This document shows, piece after piece, positions 1 to 7,175 of a stretch of DNA of 16,169 bases. The stretch is from Gammaproteobacteria bacterium (lineage in GTDB: Bacteria > Pseudomonadota > Gammaproteobacteria > GCA-001735895), in NCBI GenBank assembly GCA_029882955.1, contig JAOUJX010000042.1, positions 1 to 16,169 on the forward strand, given 5' to 3'. The position numbers and the translations under genes were made by a program. The notes beneath the pieces are model-generated. The model searched no databases. It had not been told where the DNA came from and saw nothing but the letters and a program-made list of their open reading frames with translations. Numbering within the stretch: the stretch's first letter is position 1; every line of letters begins with the position of its first letter.

Positions 1-1749
1 CGGCGAGTCGCCCGGGCACTGGCGGTGAATGAAGACGATGCCGAACATTTCGAAGCCGAGTTTTATAACATCCTCGAAGATTTCAAATTCCTACCTGCAG
101 GTCGAATAATGGCTGGTGCCGGCACCGATCGATCAGTGACATTATTCAATTGCTTCGTCATGGGTACTATCGAAGATTCCATGGCCAGTATCTTCGAAAA
201 TTTAAAAGAGGCCGCGCTTACCTTGCAACAGGGCGGCGGCATTGGTTACGATTTTTCGACAATTCGCCCCAAAGGTGCGGAAGTAAAGGGAATGGCAGCC
301 GATGCTTCTGGACCACTTTCTTTTATGGATGTCTGGGATTCAATGTGCCGTACCATCATGTCGGCTGGATCACGTCGCGGTGCGATGATGGCGACCCTGC
401 GATGCGATCATCCCGATGTTGAAGACTTCATCACAGCAAAATCAGACCCGGCACGATTAAGAATGTTTAACATGTCGGTGCTGATTACCGATACTTTCAT
501 GGCAGCAGTCAAATCGGATAAACCCTGGGAGCTCCAGTTCGCTGGTAAGGTGTACCAGACAGTTAACGCGCGTGATCTATGGTATCGCATTATGCGAGCG
601 ACCTACGACTACGCAGAGCCGGGAGTAATTTTCATCGACCGAATCAACCAGATGAATAACCTCTCCTATTGCGAAGATATTGTCGCGACCAACCCCTGCG
701 GTGAGCAGCCGTTGCCACCCTATGGCGCCTGCCTTCTCGGCTCGGTTAACCTGACGCGACTGGTCAAAAACCCTTTTACCGATAACGCAGGAATCGACGA
801 GACGGAGCTAGTCGAGCTGGTCACAAAGGCAGTTCGAATGATGGATAATGTCATCGACGTTTCCAAATTTCCGCTTGAAGCGCAAGCCCGCGAAGCCCAG
901 GCCAAACGACGAATCGGACTGGGTGTTACGGGACTGGCGGACGCATTACTGATGATCGGCCTGCGCTATGGCTCCGAAGCAGCCGCACTACAGACCGAAC
1001 ACTGGTTACATCAGGTCTCGCGTGCAGCCTATCTGGCTTCGGTAGACATAGCCAAAGAGAAAGGCGCCTTTCCACTATTCGATTGCGAGCAATACCTGGC
1101 CAGTAGTTCACTTCGGCAGATGGACGAAGATGTCCGTGAAGCCATTGCTAAACACGGTATTCGTAATGCTCTCCTGACATCCATCGCGCCAACCGGCACC
1201 ATTAGTCTTTATGCCGGTAATGTCAGCTCCGGGATCGAACCGGTATTCGCCTATTCCTACATTCGAAAAGTATTGCAAAAGGATGGTTCACGTACCGAAG
1301 AAGTAGTAGAGGACTATGCCGTCCAAGTTTACCGCGACAAATTTGGCGCAAAAGCCGAGCTACCCGACCACTTCGTTAACGTCCAGACACTGCTCCCGCT
1401 TGACCATGTGCGTATGCAGGCCGCCGCGCAGAAATGGGTCGACAGTTCCATTTCGAAAACCATTAACTGCCCCGAGGATATCTCTTTCGACAACTTTAAA
1501 GATGTTTATATGGCAGCCTGGGATCAGGGTTGTAAGGGCTGCACGACTTATCGTCCCAATGCAGTATCGGGTAACGTTCTGAGTATCGCCGTTAAACAAC
1601 CACAGCAACCCAGCGACCCGACAGCAGAAATGATCGTAGTCAGACAAACGCCCCGAGTCCCCGCCTGCTCAAACTGCGGTCATTACGATATGCAGATGAT
1701 CGAGGGCTGCATGACCTGCCGCAGCTGCGGCTATTCGAAGTGTGATTAG
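1..1749 (+). CDS. nrdJ: Adenosylcobalamin-dependent (class II) ribonucleotide reductase, 3' part
   Basis: Reduces ribonucleotides to deoxyribonucleotides using a B12-generated thiyl radical, so it needs no oxygen and no separate radical subunit. The frame is open to the first base and its first codons read RRVARALAV, which fits the family, so the gene begins upstream of the window and the GTG at 25 is not the start; roughly the first hundred or more residues are missing. Visible hallmarks are the redox cysteine in FNCF (codon at 151), the active-site motif NPCGEQ (691-708) carrying the radical cysteine and catalytic glutamate, the partner cysteine in GACLLGSVNL (codon at 730), the GCKGCTTYRPN motif near 1530-1562, and a cysteine-rich tail (about 1669-1746) with the terminal redox pair CGYSKC. 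About 100 bases separate it from the next gene, which has its own candidate promoter, so the two are probably independent. Family assignment is firm. Confidence 0.96.
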   Translation, partial: RRVARALAVNEDDAEHFEAEFYNILEDFKFLPAGRIMAGAGTDRSVTLFNCFVMGTIEDSMASIFENLKEAALTLQQGGGIGYDFSTIRPKGAEVKGMAADASGPLSFMDVWDSMCRTIMSAGSRRGAMMATLRCDHPDVEDFITAKSDPARLRMFNMSVLITDTFMAAVKSDKPWELQFAGKVYQTVNARDLWYRIMRATYDYAEPGVIFIDRINQMNNLSYCEDIVATNPCGEQPLPPYGACLLGSVNLTRLVKNPFTDNAGIDETELVELVTKAVRMMDNVIDVSKFPLEAQAREAQAKRRIGLGVTGLADALLMIGLRYGSEAAALQTEHWLHQVSRAAYLASVDIAKEKGAFPLFDCEQYLASSSLRQMDEDVREAIAKHGIRNALLTSIAPTGTISLYAGNVSSGIEPVFAYSYIRKVLQKDGSRTEEVVEDYAVQVYRDKFGAKAELPDHFVNVQTLLPLDHVRMQAAAQKWVDSSISKTINCPEDISFDNFKDVYMAAWDQGCKGCTTYRPNAVSGNVLSIAVKQPQQPSDPTAEMIVVRQTPRVPACSNCGHYDMQMIEGCMTCRSCGYSKCD

Positions 1750-1801
1750 ACAACTATATTACTCTGCGCGAACTTCGGTAGCCCCGCGCCTTAATAAGCT
1801 G

Positions 1802-1829
1802 TTGATTTTTCATCAAACTCGACTATGCT
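1802..1829 (+). promoter_or_regulatory. Candidate sigma70 promoter for the M15/M99 peptidase pair
   Basis: TTGATT (1802-1807) and TATGCT (1824-1829) are separated by 16 bases and lie just upstream of the start at 1853. No better pair was seen in this short gap. It is a match by eye only. Confidence 0.4.
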
Positions 1830-1852
1830 GAAAGGAAAACTATTTAAACCCA

Positions 1853-2779
1853 ATGTTCAAATCACGTAGAAAATTTCTCGCCTATCTTGGCGCAGCTGGC
1901 ATACCCGTTACTTTAGGGACGGGCAGTCTATTCCTCGGTAGTATGAAACTCGAAGCGCATCAGACTAAAGTCGCCACGCCCAGGCCGGAAACGCCACCGC
2001 CTACCCTCATCACCAATACTTATAAAGCACCGGAACTGGATATCCATAACTGGGACTGGCAAATTGCTGATAATCTGGCTGTGGCGAAAAAAACAAATCG
2101 AGAAAGACCTGCGGATTTGATATTACACGACCATCGTATTAAAACTTTAAAATCCACTGTCAGTCGTCTAAAGCGATTACAGAACCATATCGGTTATGGC
2201 AATTTCAATATCATCGGCTGGGACCAGTCTTTAAAGCTGGCGAAAAGGCAGTCAAGCATCGGTGCATTCGAGAAAGCGGAGCTGGATTTAATCGAAGAAG
2301 TGTTTTCCAGCGATGCGGATAATATGGGCTTTTATGGTGAGAAAGTTGTGACCCAGATCTCCTCCACTATCCCCAGAAAGGAGATTAAAAAAATTCCGGG
2401 TACAGGTCATTATCTATTCAAGGGTAGCTCAATTAAAATGTACGATAAGATTCGTAAAGATATTGGGGATGACATCGTATTAACATCGGGCATACGTAGC
2501 GTGGTCAAACAGGTATACCTGTTCCTGAACAAGGCCACCCAGGTTGGTGGCAATCTTTCAACAGCCTCTTACTCTCTTGCACCTCCGGGCCATTCGTTCC
2601 ATGCTATCGGAGACTTCGATGTTGGCAAGGTTAATTTCGGCAGACGTAATTTTACCGCCGAATTTGCCAACACCGATGAATTCAAAAAGCTTGCGGATCT
2701 GGGCTATATAGACATTCGTTACCCTGAAAATAATCCATTTGGCGTTCGTTACGAACCCTGGCACATCAAGGTCGTCTAG
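1853..2779 (+). CDS. Tat-signal M15 (VanY-like) D-alanyl-D-alanine carboxypeptidase
   Basis: Predicted zinc peptidase that trims peptidoglycan stem peptides in the periplasm. The 308-residue protein starts with a twin-arginine signal (SRRKFLA, residues 4-10, followed by a hydrophobic stretch to about residue 30). After a low-complexity proline/threonine linker and a helical region, the C-terminal third carries the M15B signature: a GIRS motif (213-216), a PPGHSFHAIGDFDVG block (244-258) supplying the zinc-binding His and Asp, and a final EPWH motif (301-304) supplying the catalytic Glu and third zinc ligand. The spacing between the first His and the Asp is one residue shorter than in the usual SxHxxGxAxD pattern. 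The stop codon TAG shares its G with the GTG start of the M99 gene, so the two are probably co-translated. No strong ribosome binding site precedes ATG 1853. The M15 assignment is good; D,D- versus L,D-specificity cannot be read from sequence. Confidence 0.82.
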   Translation: MFKSRRKFLAYLGAAGIPVTLGTGSLFLGSMKLEAHQTKVATPRPETPPPTLITNTYKAPELDIHNWDWQIADNLAVAKKTNRERPADLILHDHRIKTLKSTVSRLKRLQNHIGYGNFNIIGWDQSLKLAKRQSSIGAFEKAELDLIEEVFSSDADNMGFYGEKVVTQISSTIPRKEIKKIPGTGHYLFKGSSIKMYDKIRKDIGDDIVLTSGIRSVVKQVYLFLNKATQVGGNLSTASYSLAPPGHSFHAIGDFDVGKVNFGRRNFTAEFANTDEFKKLADLGYIDIRYPENNPFGVRYEPWHIKVV

Positions 2780-4098
2780 TGAGGAAACTTCTTCCTTTAT
2801 TCGTCCTGGCAATGCTTTATTCCGAAGTAGCCACGGCACTCGAATTCACCCTGCATAAACTCGATTCCGGCGTCACGGGCCCTACCCTGCTGGTAATCGG
2901 CGGCATACAGGGCGACGAACCGGGAGGCTTTACCGCTGCCTCACTCCTGGTTAACGATTACCAGGTTACCAAAGGACAGGTCTGGATCGTACCGAATTTA
3001 AATTTCGATAGCATTATCAGACGCTCGCGTGGCATCTACGGTGACATGAATCGTAAATTTTCTACGCTAAGAAATAGCGATCCTGAGTTTGAAACAATTG
3101 GCAAAATTAAGGCCATCATTAAAGATCCCCAGGTCAGTATGATATTAAATCTACACGACGGCAGTGGTTTTTACCATGAAGAATATATCGACAAGGATGA
3201 GAACTCACAACGCTGGGGACAGAGTATTGTTATCGACCAGTCGACTATTCCAGCAAAACACTATGGTGACATCGAATCCGTAGCCAGACGGGTTATAGCC
3301 AGTGCCAACCGCGACACAGCCGACTCCAAAGCACAATTTCGCCTGAAAAATACGCGTACCCGTGAAGGCGATAAAGAAATGGAAAAGACCCTGACCTATT
3401 TTGCCATAAATAATGGCAAGGCAGCGATGGGTATAGAAGCCAGTAAAAATTATCCCACTCATGTCCGGACACTACAGCATTTACGCGTACTGGAATCGAT
3501 GATGGATACCATGGGCATAACCTATTCGCGTAATTTTAAACTCACCGAGAAATCAGTATTCGACAAGATCGGTAGCAATATCCAGCTCGCACTGTTCGAC
3601 AATAAAATTCGGCTCGACCTGGATGACTCACGTCGATCCATCGGTTATGTGCCGATGAAAAAACGTTCGCCGATGGAGTTTACAGCCAATAACCCGTTGG
3701 TGGCGGTGGTCAAATCGAACCAGGGTTACAAAGTTCGCTACGGAAACCGGGGAGTGACCTTCCTCGATCCGCAGCATTTTATATTCGACGATTCGTTACA
3801 ACAGGCCGATTTCGAAATCGACGGTAAAAACCGACTGGTACCACTTGGCACTGTGGTCGATGTGAACGAATCTTTTTCGGTGACCCCGATAAAAGATCAT
3901 CGGGTCAATATCATTGGCTTTAAACGCACTGGATATTCCAATGAATCTGGACTATCGATCCGTAGGCACGAAATTTTGCCGCGCTTTTCGGTCGATAAAC
4001 AGGCGAATAAATTTCGCGTTGAGTTTTATAAAGGCAAAAAGTACAGCGGCATGGTGCTGGTTAATTTTGTCGGCGACAATAAACTGGCGAAGAAATAA
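2779..4098 (+). CDS. M99-family (Csd4/Pgp1-like) peptidoglycan D,L-carboxypeptidase
   Basis: Predicted exported zinc carboxypeptidase that removes the terminal meso-diaminopimelate from muropeptide tripeptides, as Csd4 and Pgp1 do in Helicobacter and Campylobacter to set helical cell shape. A Sec signal peptide (residues 1-20, ending VATA) is visible. The zinc site reads GGIQGDEPGG (41-50), with Gln44 and Glu47 as ligands where most M14-type enzymes have His-x-x-Glu, then His126 in NLHDGSGFY and a catalytic Glu220 in GIEASKNYP. These residues match, from memory, Csd4 Gln46, Glu49, His128 and Glu222, with identical spacing (3, 79 and 94 residues). Length (439) also equals Csd4's, and the remaining C-terminal half fits the family's two beta-rich accessory domains. 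The start is GTG, overlapping the preceding M15 stop by one base, so the genes form a translational pair. Its presence outside Campylobacterota is the unusual point. Confidence 0.86.
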   Translation: MRKLLPLFVLAMLYSEVATALEFTLHKLDSGVTGPTLLVIGGIQGDEPGGFTAASLLVNDYQVTKGQVWIVPNLNFDSIIRRSRGIYGDMNRKFSTLRNSDPEFETIGKIKAIIKDPQVSMILNLHDGSGFYHEEYIDKDENSQRWGQSIVIDQSTIPAKHYGDIESVARRVIASANRDTADSKAQFRLKNTRTREGDKEMEKTLTYFAINNGKAAMGIEASKNYPTHVRTLQHLRVLESMMDTMGITYSRNFKLTEKSVFDKIGSNIQLALFDNKIRLDLDDSRRSIGYVPMKKRSPMEFTANNPLVAVVKSNQGYKVRYGNRGVTFLDPQHFIFDDSLQQADFEIDGKNRLVPLGTVVDVNESFSVTPIKDHRVNIIGFKRTGYSNESGLSIRRHEILPRFSVDKQANKFRVEFYKGKKYSGMVLVNFVGDNKLAKK

Positions 4099-4186
4099 CC
4101 CCCAAATCAATACCCCAACTCGGGCCGAACCACATTCATCAAAAGCTTCCCCGTTTGATAACGCCGCATATTTTCAAGAAATGAAT

Positions 4187-4211
4187 CCAGCGCGATTTGC
4201 GCTGGTTATTT
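4187..4211. terminator. Hairpin between convergent genes, possible bidirectional terminator
   Basis: A perfect 7-bp stem, CCAGCGC (4187-4193) and GCGCTGG (4199-4205), closes a 5-base loop and is followed by TTATTT on the plus strand. It lies between the ends of the M99 gene and the convergent patatin gene, where a shared terminator would be expected. The T-tracts are weak on both strands. Confidence 0.5.
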
Positions 4212-4233
4212 GAAAATACAGCTTTTATATTCC

Positions 4234-6498
4234 CTATACTTTTTCTTCTTTTTGCCACCAGTCTTTGATCGGTTGCAAGCAGGATTGATAGCCCAGGATT
4301 TCAGCATAATCGACCTTGTCAAACTCCAACAGGCCTACGTTCTTGATGTGGATGTTCTGGTAGTAATCTGCCAGTCCCTGTTTCAGGTCGTTTTTCCTGG
4401 CGATACTGGAGCCTAGAATAAATGATTGCATGAGGACGGCGCCGATACTCGGAGAGCTGATTTTTTTCTGGAATGGATTCAATGAACTAAGCAGGATTCG
4501 CCAACCCGAGAGTTCGGCCCCGTAATCCAGCTTAGCCCGGGGGCCTGTCGGTGGCACGACGTCAATCGCCATCACAGTACCCGATGGGTTCAATGCACGC
4601 ATCACACTGATTGGCAGGTTATTCAGTACACCACCATCGACCAGCAGATTACCCTCGAACGGAACCGGTGGCAGTATGCCCGGGATTGAAACACTAGCTC
4701 GGATGGCTTTGGCGCTATTACCGCGTTGATGAACAACCTGATGGGCTTGCGTCAGGTTGGTGGAGATGCAAAAAAAAGGTATCCAATAATCCTCTATCTC
4801 CCAATCGCCTGTATGTCGTTGTATTGTACTTGCGATCCGTTTACCCCGGATCATCGAAGTCAGTGGCAAAGTCCAGTCGATGAGTCGTTGGAACTGTTTT
4901 TTTGTCAGTGCTTTAACGTCTTCGGGTTGGTATCCCTGCGCAACAAGCCCCGCTATCGGTGCGCCAATACTGGTGCCTCCGATCATATCAATCGGTATAT
5001 CAAGTTCTTTCAAAGCTCGCAGTACACCAATATGAGCAAAACCTCTGGCACCACCCCCGCCTAGAACCAGGCTAAATGCCTTGCCTGAGAGGATGCGAGC
5101 AAGTCTCGCAATATCGGCTTTATGATTCTTGCGAACATGAAATACGCGCGCCGCTTCCGAGTTTTTCATCCATTCAGCGGTATGACGAGGCCGATCGAGA
5201 TTTTCTGGATGTAACAACACCAGGCTCCATTTTTGTCCTGTCGGTAGTACATTTTTACGGAAGGTTTCAAAATCACCATTTTTATCGGTATCGGCAATAA
5301 TAACCACCTCATCAGCTTGCGCAATACATCGCAAACTCCAGTTACTCCAATCTTCGTCAGCGCTGTAGAGGACGTAGTCAGAACGGTCTTCAAGGCTATT
5401 GAGCCAGTGCATCAATCCAATGTTAATCGTCTCCGATTGCGCTATATTAGCTACCCCCGGTGTAGCCAGCTTTGCATCAACCTCCTCGCTCGTCAGCAGT
5501 TGGGTTGACCCAAGCAGGTCGAAATGTTCATGTAATGCCACTAAAAACTCAGCCGTGTCGGTAGTCTCGGATGCTGTAAATAAAGCGATATTGGGTTTTT
5601 TGGGACGATAGGCTGTTTGATTTCTGCCATGAATAAATCTTTCAGATATGGTGCGATAGATGTTAAACATCGAACGCGGGTATTGATCAGCTATATTTCT
5701 AAAGTGCTCTGCGGATATTTTAAATAGCTCGCAATTTCTAATCGCGACAAGATTTGCGCTTCTACCTTCATCTGCGACCAACCCTATTTCTCCGATAATT
5801 CCTCCATGAGTGACCCGATCTATTTCTATCTCACCATCCTCTTGTGACAGAGTCACTGCCATCACACCTGATACCAGGATGTAGGCACCAGTCGCCTTGT
5901 CGTTCATACGAAACAAATACTCTCCGCGACTAAGATTAATCCATTCGACAGTATCCAATAATTCATCGAAGACCTTGGCTTCAAATTCGTGCCACTCCTG
6001 TTCTACATTCGATTTGTCTGTTGCAGTGGAAATGTCGAGCTTAGAGGCGCTGAACAAGTTTGACAGGTATTTTGCTACCAGTAATCGATAGGTCTTTGGA
6101 TGCGCATAGGCTGATAAATCATCAATCACCTGCTCCTTCAATGCCAGGATATGCATGTAGTGACTGTACGGAATACACAATAATGTGGAGTCTTCCTCAG
6201 CGATTAAATCGCATTGGTAACAAGCTTCGTTCTGAAGCTCAGCCTCGCCGAGTATGTATCCTGTTTTCTCGTGCTCCAGGATTTTCCTTTCATTATCTTC
6301 CGTGGTCAAAAGTGAATTTACCTGACCATCTAGAATAATATAAACCTGCTCGATAGGATCGCCACTGGTGACAAAGCAATTGCCTTTGCTAACTTGTTGC
6401 AAAGAAGATGCCTGAACCAGCTGTTCCATTTCTTTATCGGTTAAATATTTTAGTGCTCGACAGTGTTTTTTTAATATTTTTAGTGTATCCATCGGCAT
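4234..6498 (-). CDS. Cyclic-nucleotide-binding-domain/patatin-like phospholipase (NTE family)
   Basis: Predicted lysophospholipase/esterase of the neuropathy-target-esterase type. The 754-residue protein has two CNB-like domains (about 15-130 and 175-290; the first contains GDPIEQVYIILDGQV, the second ATGAYILVSGVM and GGIIGEIGL), a middle alpha/beta region (about 302-430) resembling the linker domain of bacterial NTE homologues, and a patatin domain (about 475-650). The patatin catalytic elements are complete: oxyanion loop GGGGARG (480-486), nucleophile Ser510 in GTSIG, and Asp621 in DGG. No signal peptide is visible, so it probably acts at the inner face of the membrane. ATG 6498 is preceded by AGGA five bases upstream; a second in-frame ATG lies two codons later. 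The gene converges on the M99 gene and stands alone on its strand. Whether the CNB domains really bind cAMP or c-di-GMP, or are degenerate, cannot be judged by eye. Confidence 0.88.
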   Translation of the reverse strand: MPMDTLKILKKHCRALKYLTDKEMEQLVQASSLQQVSKGNCFVTSGDPIEQVYIILDGQVNSLLTTEDNERKILEHEKTGYILGEAELQNEACYQCDLIAEEDSTLLCIPYSHYMHILALKEQVIDDLSAYAHPKTYRLLVAKYLSNLFSASKLDISTATDKSNVEQEWHEFEAKVFDELLDTVEWINLSRGEYLFRMNDKATGAYILVSGVMAVTLSQEDGEIEIDRVTHGGIIGEIGLVADEGRSANLVAIRNCELFKISAEHFRNIADQYPRSMFNIYRTISERFIHGRNQTAYRPKKPNIALFTASETTDTAEFLVALHEHFDLLGSTQLLTSEEVDAKLATPGVANIAQSETINIGLMHWLNSLEDRSDYVLYSADEDWSNWSLRCIAQADEVVIIADTDKNGDFETFRKNVLPTGQKWSLVLLHPENLDRPRHTAEWMKNSEAARVFHVRKNHKADIARLARILSGKAFSLVLGGGGARGFAHIGVLRALKELDIPIDMIGGTSIGAPIAGLVAQGYQPEDVKALTKKQFQRLIDWTLPLTSMIRGKRIASTIQRHTGDWEIEDYWIPFFCISTNLTQAHQVVHQRGNSAKAIRASVSIPGILPPVPFEGNLLVDGGVLNNLPISVMRALNPSGTVMAIDVVPPTGPRAKLDYGAELSGWRILLSSLNPFQKKISSPSIGAVLMQSFILGSSIARKNDLKQGLADYYQNIHIKNVGLLEFDKVDYAEILGYQSCLQPIKDWWQKEEKV

Positions 6499-6598
6499 TC
6501 TTTTCCTGAATTAAATATTACATAAACTCCAGATTGTGCCAGGAGAACTTAAATTGGTTTAACCGATACCCCGGCCTTCCTGCCTTTGAATTTCGACC

Positions 6599-6642
6599 AG
6601 GCGATTTAGAGGGAAACCCCAGGAGATTTAGAGGAAAACCTA
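6599..6642. repeat. Two imperfect 22-base direct repeats
   Basis: Two adjacent copies of a 22-base unit (6599-6620 and 6621-6642) sharing the core GATTTAGAGG and matching at about 18 of 22 positions. A more degraded purine-rich stretch follows to about 6658. No gene is supported here: the plus-strand open frame across it would need a TTG start and has no recognisable product. The rest of 6499-6740 shows nothing else clear apart from the possible upstream region of the patatin gene. Confidence 0.45.
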
Positions 6643-6747
6643 AGAGAAATTATAAGAGTTTGGCGCAGACATACTGGCACATCAAATACTATATGGTTTT
6701 TATCCAAAATCAAGGAAATAGCCATAATGGGGATCTTACCTAAGCTA

Positions 6748-6858
6748 TCATAAATATTTTTCTGACACCGTCGCCGACGGAACCTTCCTGGTTGGCCCTT
6801 CTAATCGCTTCTCGCTTGGGCTCCGCACTATACGTTTGTATCGCTTCGGTTTTGTCAT
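6748..6858 (-). CDS. Possible small basic protein, 36 residues
   Basis: A short frame starting MTKPKRYKRIVRSPSEKR and ending SEKYL. It is not recognised. What supports it is a full consensus ribosome binding site, AGGAGG (6865-6870), six bases before the ATG at 6858. The product is rich in Lys and Arg and has no cysteine or hydrophobic segment. It lies inside a longer overlapping minus-strand frame (6937-6740, 65 residues, ATG preceded by GGAG at seven bases), and only one of the two is likely to be translated. Both sit divergently from the FAD oxidoreductase operon. It could equally be a relic of a longer gene. Confidence 0.3.
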   Translation of the reverse strand: MTKPKRYKRIVRSPSEKRLEGPTRKVPSATVSEKYL

Positions 6859-6985
6859 TTGAGACCTCCTGGCGCTCCTTATGCCTATTCCTGGATGTCC
6901 ACCAATTCGGAGCAAGACCAGACTCTCGCCGTTCCATCACTTTTCTCCAATGACCGCTTATAAGAAAGCTAGACTAGTTTAAAAG

Positions 6986-6997
6986 GGTGAATTCACC
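6986..6997. promoter_or_regulatory. 12-bp perfect palindrome, candidate operator
   Basis: GGTGAATTCACC is perfectly self-complementary and is centred about 63 bases before the transcription start expected from the promoter at 7020-7048, a common place for an activator site. A second inverted repeat, AAATG-AGA-CATTT (7009-7021), touches the -35 box. The binding protein is unknown. Confidence 0.35.
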
Positions 6998-7019
6998 GGT
7001 ACGCGCTTAAATGAGACAT

Positions 7020-7048
7020 TTGCCAATAGATTCACCTAAGCTTATATT
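7020..7048 (+). promoter_or_regulatory. Likely sigma70 promoter of the FAD oxidoreductase-regBA cluster
   Basis: TTGCCA (7020-7025) and TATATT (7043-7048) are separated by exactly 17 bases, the best promoter-like match seen upstream of the gene at 7176. It would give a leader of about 120 bases in which no obvious riboswitch or leader peptide was recognised. Confidence 0.5.
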
Positions 7049-7175
7049 GGCAGCATTCAAATATCATAGTGAATTTTAGTGCCTAAATACCCACTCCATA
7101 GTATCGAAAACAAGCTCGAGTCCTGGTCATTCGATAACGATGTTTCTCATTTAATACCGATGGTGTAGTTGAACA

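Noticed and set aside
25..27. GTG at 25 as the start of nrdJ
   Set aside because: The frame is open to base 1 and the upstream codons encode residues typical of the family interior, so the gene is cut by the window edge.
1766..1797. Possible terminator after nrdJ (GCGCG/CGCGC inverted repeat)
   Set aside because: Only five base pairs around a loop of about 14 bases and no T-tract follows.
6534..6743. 69-codon plus-strand open frame over the short repeats
   Set aside because: Needs a TTG start, has no recognisable product, and its arginine/glycine-rich middle is explained by the 22-base DNA repeat.
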